Shown piece after piece: positions 16,889 through 25,820 of a stretch of DNA of 64,000 nt (its first letter is position 1; every line of letters begins with the position of its first letter). Origin of the DNA: Alphaproteobacteria bacterium (lineage in GTDB: Bacteria > Pseudomonadota > Alphaproteobacteria > UBA8366). The DNA lies in NCBI GenBank assembly GCA_021774335.1, contig JAJFJD010000040.1, forward strand, positions 272,291-336,290, read 5' to 3'. The notes under the pieces were generated by a model. The model was given only the letters and a program-made list of their open reading frames with translations, did not search any database and was not told the DNA's origin. A program made the translations under genes and the position numbers.

Positions 16889-18234
16889 CCGTCAATCAGC
16901 GCCAGGACTTGGTCCACCATTTGCGGTGCGACGCCCAGGTAGTTTGCCGGGTCGAGCATGGCGTCGATCTCTGTTTCTGATAGATGACTGCTGATCTGCG
17001 GGTCGGCGAGCAGAACGTCCCGCAACGTGGTGCTGCCGTCGGCGCAGCGCGCGCAGGCTTCGTATACGACGTCATGCGCCTGGTTGCGGCCGATATGCGG
17101 CGCCAACCCCATCATCACGGCTTCCGACATGATCAGACCATGGAGCATGTCGAGATTGGCGCGCATGCGGGCTTCGTCTACGACGAGGCCGTCGAGGATC
17201 GACAAGGCGTTCTCTATCGCGCCACCGGCGATGACGAAGGCTTCCGGCAGGATGGACCATTCCAGATGCATCCCGCCGATGCTGCGTTCGTGATCCTGAA
17301 CCATCGTGTCGAGGGCGAGTGAGACCTTCTCGCGCAGCATTCGGCCCGCGGCGACCAACGGTTGGCACAGGATGGGATTACGCTTCTGCGGCAAGGTGCT
17401 GCTGGCGCCGCGTCCGGTGACGAAGGGTTCGCCGACCTCACCGACTTCGGTCGACATCAAGGTTCCGATTTCCTGGCCGATCTTGGCCAAAGTCGCGCCG
17501 ACGAGTCCCAGAAGTGCCGTCGTTTCAGTCCATGAATCGCGCGAGACATGCCAGGTGATCGGTGCTTCGGCGAGGCTCAGCTCCTTCATCGTTTCGCGCA
17601 ACACGTCGAGCCCTTGGTCGCCCAGCGTCGCGTTCGTCCCGACCGCGCCGGCGATCTGTCCGACCGCCGCGCGCGGGCGGATTTCAACGAGGCGCTGGCG
17701 ATGGCGGTGAACCTCGGCCAGCCAGATCGCGACCTTGTAGCCAAAGGTGATGGGCGCGGCCTGCTGCCGCATCGTGCGGCCCGCCATGATCGTATTCCGG
17801 TGTTTCCGGGCAAGGGCGGCAAGAACGGTTTCAAGTTCACCCAGCATCGCGTCCAACAGATCGAGCCCATCGCGTATCTGGAGCGCCATGCCGGTGTCGA
17901 TCACGTCCTGCGTGGTGCTACCCCAGTGCACGTAGCGCGCCGTCTCTGGGCTCACCGCCTTCGCGAGTTGATGGACAATGGGCAGGATCGGAAATCCCAC
18001 CTTGTCGAACTCCTCTTTCATCGCCGGGATATCGATGAACTCGACTTTCGCCTTTTCGCTGATCTCCGCGGCCGCTTCCTTGGGAATGATCCCTAATCGG
18101 GCTTGCGCGCGGGCAAGCCCGGCTTCGAAGTCGAGCCAGCCCTGAAAGCGGGCTTCATCGTTGAACAACGCATGCATGCGCGCCGCGCCGTACATGTCCT
18201 TGTAATAGACGGAGTCGATGATCGATGTGGCCAT
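16885..18234 (-). CDS. Fumarase/aspartase-superfamily lyase (PurB/PcaB-like)
   Basis: 449 residues. The three conserved regions of the superfamily are present: C1 HWGSTTQD (103-110), C2 GRTMRQQAAPITFG (152-165) and the signature C3 loop GRGASSTLPQKRNP (274-287) with its catalytic Ser. Members eliminate fumarate from succinyl-compounds or, in PcaB, cycloisomerise carboxymuconate. The sequence is nearer the 3-carboxymuconate cycloisomerase/adenylosuccinate lyase branch than the fumarases. No purine or protocatechuate genes are nearby; the neighbours are two Ldh dehydrogenases upstream on the same strand, suggesting a dedicated catabolic route. Reaction not assigned. Confidence 0.87.
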   Translation of the reverse strand: MATSIIDSVYYKDMYGAARMHALFNDEARFQGWLDFEAGLARAQARLGIIPKEAAAEISEKAKVEFIDIPAMKEEFDKVGFPILPIVHQLAKAVSPETARYVHWGSTTQDVIDTGMALQIRDGLDLLDAMLGELETVLAALARKHRNTIMAGRTMRQQAAPITFGYKVAIWLAEVHRHRQRLVEIRPRAAVGQIAGAVGTNATLGDQGLDVLRETMKELSLAEAPITWHVSRDSWTETTALLGLVGATLAKIGQEIGTLMSTEVGEVGEPFVTGRGASSTLPQKRNPILCQPLVAAGRMLREKVSLALDTMVQDHERSIGGMHLEWSILPEAFVIAGGAIENALSILDGLVVDEARMRANLDMLHGLIMSEAVMMGLAPHIGRNQAHDVVYEACARCADGSTTLRDVLLADPQISSHLSETEIDAMLDPANYLGVAPQMVDQVLALIDG

Positions 18235-18282
18235 GACGCGATGTCCTTGACGGTTGGTGGAGATGTTGCTCCGGCGGCGCGC

Positions 18283-19371
18283 TCAGGTCAGGAGAAAGTC
18301 CGCGCCGGTCTCTTTCGCGATTTCCTGAATACGATCCCGCAGGCCGGGTGGCACCGGAATGCCGGCGGATTCTCGTTCGGCCTCGATCTTGTCTTCCGGT
18401 TCTCCGGCGACCATGACGGGCTGTGCCGGATCGGCCGGTGTCGTCGCGTGCAGGTCGTCGATCAGTTCGTCCACCGTGTCTTCGAAAGCGCCGTCCGGCC
18501 GGTAGATGGTCGGATTGATGCAGAGGAAGAAGTGACCGAGGTTCATCGTGCCGGGGTCGCGGGTACCATGATCCGGGCGGGTGACGACGCTAGCACCTGA
18601 CAAGGCGGTCGACAGGATTTCGACCATCGCGCCGAGACCGTAGCCCTTGTGACTGCCGAGTTCGGAAAGGCCACCGAGCGGCGTCATCAAACCGCCATCC
18701 CAGTGGGTTGCGGAATCGGTGGTCGGTTGCCCGGTTTTGTCCAAGGCCCAGCCAAGCGGCAGCGGCTGTTTCTCGACAGCCTTATTGCGAATCTTGCCGC
18801 CGGCGACAGTCGAGGTCGCCATGTCCAGGTTGAACGGCTTGTGCCGTTTCGCCGGTGCCGTAAAGGCGATGGGATTGGTGCCAAGCTGCGCCTGCGCGGC
18901 ATAGGTTGGCACGACCTTCGGCCCTGACGTGTTGGTCATCGCCATCGCGACCAGCCCTTCGCGGGCGGCCATTCGCGTGTAGTAGCCTGCCGCGCCGTAA
19001 TGCGCAGAATTGCGCACCGACACCGTCGCCATGCCGTTTTGCTTCGTCTTGCCGATCGCCAATTCCATCGCCCGGACCGAGGCGACATAGCCGAGCCCGC
19101 CGCCGGCATCGACGAGTGCCGTGACCGGAGTCTCGCGGACGACGGTATATGTCGCATCCAGCGTGATGATCTTGCGCTTCCATCGGCTGAAATAGTTCGG
19201 CACGCAGGAAATGCCATGCGTGTCGATGCCACGCTTGTCGGCGTCGACCATAACGTTTGCCGTGATCTCGACATCGTCCTCCGGCATGCCGAAGGACCGC
19301 AGGCAGGACGCTATTTGATCGCGCACACAGGCGACCGGGAACCGTTTTACAGTGCTGTCATCATTGGCCAT
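18283..19371 (-). CDS. Ldh-family (malate/L-lactate/ureidoglycolate type) dehydrogenase, copy 2
   Basis: 362 residues from the ATG at 19371; the frame is open to 19497, into the upstream paralog. It belongs to the type-2 malate/lactate dehydrogenase family, an NAD(P)-dependent fold distinct from Rossmann LDHs that reduces 2-keto acids or cyclic imines. Family features: [12 protein letters not shown] near 48-59, [10 protein letters not shown] near 92-101, [24 protein letters not shown], and [15 protein letters not shown]. The gene starts 4 bases after the stop of a close paralog (19376-20473). The lyase follows 48 bases downstream, so the three probably form one operon. Confidence 0.9.
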   Translation of the reverse strand: MANDDSTVKRFPVACVRDQIASCLRSFGMPEDDVEITANVMVDADKRGIDTHGISCVPNYFSRWKRKIITLDATYTVVRETPVTALVDAGGGLGYVASVRAMELAIGKTKQNGMATVSVRNSAHYGAAGYYTRMAAREGLVAMAMTNTSGPKVVPTYAAQAQLGTNPIAFTAPAKRHKPFNLDMATSTVAGGKIRNKAVEKQPLPLGWALDKTGQPTTDSATHWDGGLMTPLGGLSELGSHKGYGLGAMVEILSTALSGASVVTRPDHGTRDPGTMNLGHFFLCINPTIYRPDGAFEDTVDELIDDLHATTPADPAQPVMVAGEPEDKIEAERESAGIPVPPGLRDRIQEIAKETGADFLLT

Positions 19372-19375
19372 GGCG

Positions 19376-20473
19376 TTAATCCAGGAAGAATTCGGCGTTG
19401 GAGTTCTTGGCGATGTCGCGGATCTTCCCGCGCAGCCCCGGCGGCACCGGGATGCCGGTATCCTCGCGCATGGCGCGGATGATGTTTTCTGGCTCACCGG
19501 CCACCATGACCGGTTGGTCCGGATCGACCGGCGTCGTCGCGTGTAGGGCGTCGATCAGTTCGTCGACCGTTTCCTCAAAGGCGCCCTCGGGCCGGAAAGC
19601 CGTTGGATCGATGGCAAGGAAGAAGTGCCCGATATCCATCGTGCCCGGCCGCCGGTATCCGTGCTCGGGATGAGTCACCAGACTGGCACCCGAAAAACCC
19701 GCCGATAGAATCTCGACCATCGCGCCCAGGCCGTAGCCTTTGTGGCTGCCCAGTTCGCGGGTGCCGCCCAATGGCGTCTGGGTCCCGGCGCGGTCGAAAT
19801 AGAGGCTCGAGTCCGAGGTTGGGCGACCGTCGGGGCCATTGGCCCAACCCTCGGGGAGGGGCAGGCCTTCGTTCGCCTTGTTGCGTATCTTGCCGGCAGC
19901 CACTGTCGTCGTCGCCATATCGAGATTGAACGGCGCGTTGCGTTTAGCTGGCGCGGTGAAGGCGATGGGATTTGTAGAAAGCTTTGCGTCGCGGCCGAAG
20001 GTGGGCGCGGTGCGGGGGCCGGAGCCATTGGTCGTTGCCATGCCGACCAATCCTTCCGCCGCTATCATGCGGGTGTAGTAGCCGGTTGCGCCGAAATGGT
20101 TGGAGTTGCAGACCGCGACACCGGCCATGCCCATTTCCTTGGCCTTTTTGATGGCGATCTTGGTGGCCTGGATGGAGGGGACATAACCGAGGCCGCCGCC
20201 GGCATCGACCAGCGCGGAGACCGGCGTCTCGCGCACCACCTCGACTTTGGCGTCCATCGTGATGATGCCATCGCGGCGGCGCGAGTCATATGTTGTCAGC
20301 ATCGAAAGGCCGTGCGTGTCGATCCCGCACTTATCGGCGTCGACCATGACATTGGCCGTGATCTCGACCTGATCGGCGGGCATGCCCCATGCGGTGAGGC
20401 AGGACGCGATCTGATTGCGCAACGCGTCGGCCGGGAAATGCTTGATGTCCTCGTCTGCGGTCCCATCGCTCAT
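19376..20473 (-). CDS. Ldh-family dehydrogenase, copy 1
   Basis: 365 residues, paralogous along its whole length to the next gene downstream (same order of motifs: [64 protein letters not shown]; near-identical C-terminal third). It has the usual NSNH substrate-binding segment, whereas copy 2 has NSAH. Tandem duplication with divergence suggests two related 2-hydroxy/keto-acid substrates or a heteromer. It is the first gene of the minus-strand operon 20473-16885 and diverges from the TctC gene at 20756. Confidence 0.9.
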   Translation of the reverse strand: MSDGTADEDIKHFPADALRNQIASCLTAWGMPADQVEITANVMVDADKCGIDTHGLSMLTTYDSRRRDGIITMDAKVEVVRETPVSALVDAGGGLGYVPSIQATKIAIKKAKEMGMAGVAVCNSNHFGATGYYTRMIAAEGLVGMATTNGSGPRTAPTFGRDAKLSTNPIAFTAPAKRNAPFNLDMATTTVAAGKIRNKANEGLPLPEGWANGPDGRPTSDSSLYFDRAGTQTPLGGTRELGSHKGYGLGAMVEILSAGFSGASLVTHPEHGYRRPGTMDIGHFFLAIDPTAFRPEGAFEETVDELIDALHATTPVDPDQPVMVAGEPENIIRAMREDTGIPVPPGLRGKIRDIAKNSNAEFFLD

Positions 20474-20755
20474 GGGGCTTCTCTCCGATTGATTTTGTTA
20501 TGCGGACGGTCCGGTTGGCCCGCCATGCGCTGGCCCGAATGCGTTTGGTTCGGGTTCATTGATGACCATTCAGATGTATCGGGAATCGCGATTTCAGGCA
20601 AATTCCGGGCGTTGATTCGGGGAAACACGTCCTCCGTGTTAGAGTTTTGAGTCTCGCAATAATAATAAGAACAAGAAGCGCCCTGTGTGCGATTGCCGTT
20701 GGCCGTCTGCGCGCAGGCAGATCGCCAATGCACAACGTCAAAGGGAGGACTTCCA

Positions 20756-21886
20756 ATGTTACCGAAATCTATCCTGAACGGCGTAGCGGGTTTGATCGCA
20801 CTGTCCGCTACAATCGTTCTAGGTGTTGCCGTTACCAACACCGATGCCAAGGCCGCCAATTTCGAAGGGAAGCGAATTCAGATTATCGTTCCTTTCAATG
20901 AGGGCGGTGGAACAGATAGTTACAGCCGCTTCCTGCAGCAATACATGCAGAAGTATCTGCCCGGCAATCCGAGAATCCTGGTCATCAACAAGCCAGGAGC
21001 GGGTGGTATTCTTGGTACCAACCATTTTCAGCAACGTGCGACGAAGGACGGCACGTGGGTTATGGCCATATCGACGTCGGTTATGGCGAATTACATGCTG
21101 GGCGATCCACGGATCAAGTTCGATCTCAAGGATTACATCCCGATCATCCTGTCGCCGCGCAGCAGTCTGGTCTATGTGCGCAAGGATCTCGGCCTTCAGA
21201 AGATCAAGACGCTGAAGGGCAAGATGCAGAAGCTGCGGTCGACTCCGGTCGAGAAACTCGTGTTTGGCGGCAAGACACCGACATCGGCGGGGCTGCAGTA
21301 CCGGCTTGGCCTGAGCCTGCTTGGCGTCGAGGTCAAGAGCGTTTGGGGTATGAAGGGGAACGGCCCGATGGCGTTGGCCTTCGAACGGGGCGAGTTCCTG
21401 GTCAATTACGACAACTCTCTGTCCTTCTTGAACAACCGGCAGAAGTTGTTGGAGGACGGCATTGCGGTTCCGATTTATACGCTGGGTATCGTGGACGGCA
21501 AGGGTAAGGCGCAGCGTGATCCGACATGGCCGGACGTGCCGAGCTATTTCGAGGCGTATGAAGCGCTTCACGGCAAGAAGCCTTCGGGACCCGGATTCGA
21601 GGCCTGGCTTGCGCTCATGCAGATGAGTTCCGGTATGAACAAGTCCTGGAACCTGCCTGCCGGTACGCCGAAGGATATCGTCGAGGCATGGCGCACGGCG
21701 GCCCGCAAAATGCTCAAGGATCCTGATTTCGTGAAGAAGCGCGATAAAATTCTGGGCAAGTATCCGCAAACCATCGGCGACGAGGCAGTCGCTATCCGTG
21801 ATACGGCGCTGACTCTATCGCCGAAAGCGCGGGGGTTTCTCGAGCAGTACGTGAAGGTACGCTACGGCATCACTTTGGGTAAATAG
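20756..21886 (+). CDS. TctC/Bug-family solute-binding protein (orphan)
   Basis: 376 residues from an ATG preceded by GGGAGGA. A signal peptide covers about residues 1-34 (hydrophobic core LIALSATIVLGVAV, ending AKA). The mature protein begins with the Bug-family pattern KRIQIIVPFNEGGGTDSYSR, where GGGTD is the ligand-gripping loop, followed by NKPGAGGILGTN. Bug proteins deliver carboxylates to the TctAB tripartite tricarboxylate transporter. No TctA or TctB gene is nearby, and a strong terminator follows, so it is monocistronic. It diverges from the Ldh operon and may supply its substrate. Confidence 0.9.
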   Translation: MLPKSILNGVAGLIALSATIVLGVAVTNTDAKAANFEGKRIQIIVPFNEGGGTDSYSRFLQQYMQKYLPGNPRILVINKPGAGGILGTNHFQQRATKDGTWVMAISTSVMANYMLGDPRIKFDLKDYIPIILSPRSSLVYVRKDLGLQKIKTLKGKMQKLRSTPVEKLVFGGKTPTSAGLQYRLGLSLLGVEVKSVWGMKGNGPMALAFERGEFLVNYDNSLSFLNNRQKLLEDGIAVPIYTLGIVDGKGKAQRDPTWPDVPSYFEAYEALHGKKPSGPGFEAWLALMQMSSGMNKSWNLPAGTPKDIVEAWRTAARKMLKDPDFVKKRDKILGKYPQTIGDEAVAIRDTALTLSPKARGFLEQYVKVRYGITLGK

Positions 21887-21920
21887 CCCGCCGATTTCGT
21901 GAGGTAGGGTACATTGCTTG

Positions 21921-21965
21921 GCAAGGCTCCGGGGCGGTCGTCTCCGGAGCCTTGCTCTTTATTTT
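21921..21965 (+). terminator. Rho-independent terminator after the TctC gene
   Basis: A perfect 12-bp stem (left arm 21921-21932, right arm 21944-21955; GCAAGGCTCCGG / CCGGAGCCTTGC) with an 11-base loop is followed by TCTTTATTTTG. It lies about 35 bases past the TctC stop. Confidence 0.9.
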
Positions 21966-22125
21966 GCCGCGAGGAGGTAAAAATTTTACAATCATGTCGT
22001 GTAAATTGCGGCAAATTGGCCCGCTCGCATTCCAGTCCCGACGGATAGCATGTTAAGATGAATTACGACCCATTCGGTCGAAGACCCATCAAGATCACCA
22101 AGCGAATACAGAGGAATTTCCATCC

Positions 22126-22629
22126 ATGCCCTATACGTTAGACGAGTTTTCCGCCGACTGCCGCGAAGCGTTGAAGGCGGATTCCGGCCCGGCCGGACAA
22201 GAGCAGGTACGCCAGATCGTTGAGAAAGCGCTGAGGGACAAAGAATTCGTCGCCACGCATCTGCGCGACGATGTCGAGGCCGAGCGCAACATCATTTATG
22301 AAGACCCGGATCTGGGTTTTTGCATCTGTGCGCATGTCTACAATGGAGCCAAGAAAGGCTTCCCGCACGATCACGGTCCGACCTGGGCGATCTACGGCCA
22401 GGCCATCGGCGAGACCGAGATGACCGACTGGAAGGTGGTCACCCCGGCAGATGGCGAAAAGGCAGCGAAGGTCGAACTTGCGAAGACCTACAACCTTCAG
22501 CCCGGCGACGCGCATCTTTATCCGGCCGGCGCGATCCATGCGCCATATCGGGATGGACCGACGCGTCTGATCCGGATCGAAGGCGTCAATACCGACAATC
22601 TGACCCGTACTCGGATCGAGCCTGTTTAA
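22126..22629 (+). CDS. Cysteine-dioxygenase-like cupin protein
   Basis: 167 residues, soluble. The cupin metal site is visible as His81 and His83 in FPHDHG and His138 in YPAGAIHAP, a 3-His arrangement as in thiol dioxygenases; the YNGAKKG approach to the metal also suits that fold. Cysteine dioxygenases use iron and O2 to make cysteine sulfinate. The gene is followed 65 bases later by a multi-domain rhodanese and then an aminotransferase, which supports a role in sulfur-compound oxidation. The protein is shorter and more divergent than classical CDO, so the substrate could be another thiol. Confidence 0.72.
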   Translation: MPYTLDEFSADCREALKADSGPAGQEQVRQIVEKALRDKEFVATHLRDDVEAERNIIYEDPDLGFCICAHVYNGAKKGFPHDHGPTWAIYGQAIGETEMTDWKVVTPADGEKAAKVELAKTYNLQPGDAHLYPAGAIHAPYRDGPTRLIRIEGVNTDNLTRTRIEPV

Positions 22630-22694
22630 CGGCCGGTAACGGCGCGCGATAACCGACGCGCCTGCGGGAACCAACTTCCAGGGAGGACTTCGCC

Positions 22695-24299
22695 GTGGGC
22701 GACACCATTTCGCGTTTCAGCGCACAGGATGTGAAAGCACGGATCAAGGATGGCGGCGAATTCGCCATTCTTGACGCCCGCGAGGAATTGACGTTCGGCA
22801 AGCGTCATCTGCTGCTCGCATCCTGCGTGCCGCTCAGCCGGTTAGAGGTGAGAGTGGGCGACCTCGTGCCGCGCCGCGACACGCCGGTCGTGTGGTGCGA
22901 CGATGGCGAAGGGATCGCGGAGGCGGCCGCTGCCCGCATGGCCGCGTTGGGATATGAGGACGTATCGGTTCTGGACGGTGGCATTGCCGCCTGGGAAGCG
23001 GCGGGGTATCGCATCTATAGCGGCGTCCACGTGCCGAGCAAGGCCTTTGCGGAAGTGGTCGAGCACGAAGCGGGCACTCCCTACATCGATGCGGAAGAGC
23101 TCAAGTCGCTGATCGACAGCAAGGCCGATATCGCGATTTACGACAGCCGGTCCTACGAGGAGTACAACAACAACAGCATCCCGACCGCGATCAGCGTTCC
23201 GGGCGCCGAACTCGTCTATCGTTATACCGACCTGACGCCGTCGCCCGAGACCATGGTGATCGTCAATTGCGGTGGCCGCACGCGTAGCATCATCGGGGCA
23301 CAGTCCCTGATCAACGCCGGTTTCAAGAATAAGATCGTTTCGCTGAAGGATGGCACGATGGCCTGGCATCTCGCCGGCTTCGATGTGGTGAACGGCGCCA
23401 CGCAAACGCCGCCGGACGTGTCCGATAAGGGGTTCGACGCCGCGATGAGCGGGGCGGCGAAGGTTGCCTCCCTATGCGACATTCCGAAGATCGACGCCGC
23501 GACGCTCGACGCATGGCGCGGCGAAGTGGATACCAAGACCTTGTATGTCCTGGATGTTCGGACGCCGGAAGAATACGAAGCCGGTCATCTGCCCGATGTT
23601 CGGTCTGCGCCGGGCGGACAACTAGTGCAGGAGACGGACAATCACATCGCGGTATGGGGTGCACGGGTCGTGCTGGTCGACGACAACGGCGTCCGCGCCA
23701 CGATGACCGCATCCTGGTTGAAGCAGATGGGGTGGATGGACGTTGCCACCCTGACGATCGACAGCATCGGCGGCGCATTGGAGACCGGGTCGTACCGCCC
23801 CGCGGCGCTCGGGTTCGATCCGTCGACGATAAAAACAATCGATGCCGCCGATTTGAAGGCGCAGCTCGCCGCCGATGGCACCGTCGTCGTGGATTTCGAC
23901 GACAGCAGGACCTATCGCGCGGGGCATATCCCCGGCGCCTGTTTCTCGACCCGCGGCCGTCTCTCGGCGGCATTGTCAAAGCTACCGAAGGCCGACGCGC
24001 TGGTGTTCACCTCGTCCGACGGCGTATTGGCCGGTCTTGCGGCCGCCGATGCAGCGCAAATGACGGAAATTCCGGTCCAAGTCCTTTCCGGCGGCACCGA
24101 CGCCTGGGTCGATGCCGGGAATCCGCTCGAAGAGGGACCGGCGCACATGGCGGATGAGGCCGACGATGTTTGGTTGTCGGCGCGCGAACTGGGTAAGAAT
24201 CGCGAAGAAGCGATGCTCGAATATCTGGCCTGGGAAATCGATCTGGTGAACCAGATGGCGACCGATGACGATCACCGGTTCCAGGTCGTAACCGGGTAA
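22695..24299 (+). CDS. Four-domain rhodanese (thiosulfate sulfurtransferase-like)
   Basis: 534 residues, GTG start with GGGAGGA upstream. Four rhodanese domains run in tandem: about 5-110, 125-235, 265-365 and 378-480, then a helical tail. Domain 1 has a candidate active Cys68 (VVWCDDGEG) and domain 2 Cys192 (VIVNCGGRTRS, a good active loop). In domains 3 and 4 the position is Asp329 (VVLVDDNGV) and Ser440 (LVFTSSDGV), so these cannot form a persulfide and are probably structural. Rhodaneses move sulfane sulfur from thiosulfate or mercaptopyruvate to acceptors such as cyanide or thiols. Cytoplasmic. Context: thiol-dioxygenase-like cupin upstream, aminotransferase downstream. Confidence 0.9.
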   Translation: MGDTISRFSAQDVKARIKDGGEFAILDAREELTFGKRHLLLASCVPLSRLEVRVGDLVPRRDTPVVWCDDGEGIAEAAAARMAALGYEDVSVLDGGIAAWEAAGYRIYSGVHVPSKAFAEVVEHEAGTPYIDAEELKSLIDSKADIAIYDSRSYEEYNNNSIPTAISVPGAELVYRYTDLTPSPETMVIVNCGGRTRSIIGAQSLINAGFKNKIVSLKDGTMAWHLAGFDVVNGATQTPPDVSDKGFDAAMSGAAKVASLCDIPKIDAATLDAWRGEVDTKTLYVLDVRTPEEYEAGHLPDVRSAPGGQLVQETDNHIAVWGARVVLVDDNGVRATMTASWLKQMGWMDVATLTIDSIGGALETGSYRPAALGFDPSTIKTIDAADLKAQLAADGTVVVDFDDSRTYRAGHIPGACFSTRGRLSAALSKLPKADALVFTSSDGVLAGLAAADAAQMTEIPVQVLSGGTDAWVDAGNPLEEGPAHMADEADDVWLSARELGKNREEAMLEYLAWEIDLVNQMATDDDHRFQVVTG

Positions 24300-24421
24300 A
24301 GCCGCGGCGCTAGCCGGCCCACTCGACGCGGCGGCAGTTTCGCGGAACAATACCGCCGAATTCACTACGATCCGATACCGGTCGGTTCCGGCCGGGAATT
24401 TCCGAATGGGAGTCTGACAGC

Positions 24422-25624
24422 ATGGGCATTCTCGCGCCGCGAATGAACCGATTCAAACCCTCGCCAAGCCAAATCGCGTCCGCGCGGGTGCGTGAGCTTC
24501 AGGCCGAGGGACGCACGATCATCAAGCTTACCGCCGGTGAGCCGGACTTCGCGACGCCGGATCATGCCAAACAGGCGGTGATCGATCTGATGGACCGGAA
24601 CGAAATCTGGTACGCGCCGATCAACGGAACCCAGCAGATGCGCGAAGCGGCGCAGCTCAAATTCAAGCGCGATCACGGTCTCCACTATGACCTGGATCAG
24701 ATCACGGCGAGTGCGGGAACCAAACAGATCTTGTTCAACGCGCTGATGGCGACCGTCGGTCCGGGCGACGAGGCGATCATCCCTGCACCGCATTGGGCAT
24801 CCTATCCCGACATGGTCCAATTGGCGGGCGGGACGCCGGTGATCGTGAGCTGCGGGCAGAACAACCAATTCAAGATGCGTCCCGAGCAGCTTGAAGAAGC
24901 GATCACGGAAAAGACGAAGTGGCTGATCTTCTGCTCGCCGAGCAATCCGACCGGGGCGACTTACTCACCCGCCGAAATGAGGGCGCTTGCCGACGTGCTG
25001 TTGAAGCACCCGCATGTCCATATCCTGACCGACGACGTCTATGAGCATCTGATTTATGACGGGCGGGAATTCTCGACCTTCGCGCAGGTCGAACCGAAGC
25101 TCTATGACCGCACGATAACGTGCAACGGGATTTCGAAGGCATATTCGATGACCGGATGGCGGCTTGGGTTCGCCGGCGGGCCGAAGGAGATCATCGACGC
25201 CATGGCGAAGCTCCAGTCGCAAAGCGCGTCCGGCGTCAGCGCCGTGGCCCAGGCCGCGGGCATTGCCGCCATTACCGGGCCGCAGGAGATCGTGCGCGAG
25301 CATACCGCAAACCTGCAGCGCCGCCGGGACCTGATGTTTGAGAAATTAAGTGCGGCCGACGGATTGAGCTGCGACTTACCGGAAGGCGCGATGTACATCT
25401 TCTGTTGCTGCGCCGGCGCGATTGGCAAACGCGCGCCGGACGGACGTGTCATCGAGAACGATACCGACTTCGCGCTGTATCTGTTGGATTCGGTTGGGGT
25501 CGCCGTTGTTCAAGGCGTCGCTTACGGATTGTCGCCGTACTTCCGGGCCAGCTTTGTGGCCCCTGAAGAAGACATCATTAAAGGCGGCGATCTGATCCAG
25601 GAGGCCTGTGCGGCGTTGACCTGA
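24422..25624 (+). CDS. Class I/II PLP-dependent aminotransferase (AspC-like)
   Basis: 400 residues of fold-type I aminotransferase, subgroup I-gamma/AspC of alphaproteobacteria and thermophiles. Conserved: KLTAGEPDF (35-43), YAPINGTQQMREA (64-76), SNPTG (174-178; Asn175), TDDVYEH (203-209; Asp binds the PLP nitrogen), and the Schiff-base Lys239 in SKAYSMTGWR. An odd cysteine run CCCAG lies near 334-338. With the cupin and rhodanese upstream it could transaminate cysteine sulfinate or cysteine (to mercaptopyruvate, a rhodanese-type donor). The 122-base gap upstream means co-transcription is possible but not certain. Confidence 0.9.
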   Translation: MGILAPRMNRFKPSPSQIASARVRELQAEGRTIIKLTAGEPDFATPDHAKQAVIDLMDRNEIWYAPINGTQQMREAAQLKFKRDHGLHYDLDQITASAGTKQILFNALMATVGPGDEAIIPAPHWASYPDMVQLAGGTPVIVSCGQNNQFKMRPEQLEEAITEKTKWLIFCSPSNPTGATYSPAEMRALADVLLKHPHVHILTDDVYEHLIYDGREFSTFAQVEPKLYDRTITCNGISKAYSMTGWRLGFAGGPKEIIDAMAKLQSQSASGVSAVAQAAGIAAITGPQEIVREHTANLQRRRDLMFEKLSAADGLSCDLPEGAMYIFCCCAGAIGKRAPDGRVIENDTDFALYLLDSVGVAVVQGVAYGLSPYFRASFVAPEEDIIKGGDLIQEACAALT

Positions 25625-25820
25625 TCCTGCCGCCGAGCGCAAAGTTTGGTGATTTAAGTACTCCGACTAAATTTCTGTCCTGATTACCTGAATTGATTAA
25701 GTCATAAGGGTGGAAATACTATTAGTTACATTAGTGCCGAATAGAAACTGTTTTGCAGTTCTACTGTAAAATACAATTCTATTAATCGATTCGTAGTATG
25801 GTTCATTAATCACCGGACAT
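25625..25820. other. AT-rich intergenic region upstream of the glycosyltransferase
   Basis: This stretch of about 195 bases is clearly richer in A+T than the flanking genes, especially 25640-25805, with many TTAAT/ATTAA blocks (ATTAAT recurs at about 25779 and 25805). It is a likely promoter region for the 25821-28496 pair and possibly a binding site for an AT-preferring nucleoid protein. No ORF, tRNA or recognised RNA element. Confidence 0.5.

Noticed and set aside
22126..24299. Frameshift or gene fusion artefact in the four-domain rhodanese
   Set aside because: Each repeat has a full rhodanese pattern in one continuous frame with consistent spacing; alternation of Cys and non-Cys sites is known in multi-domain rhodaneses.
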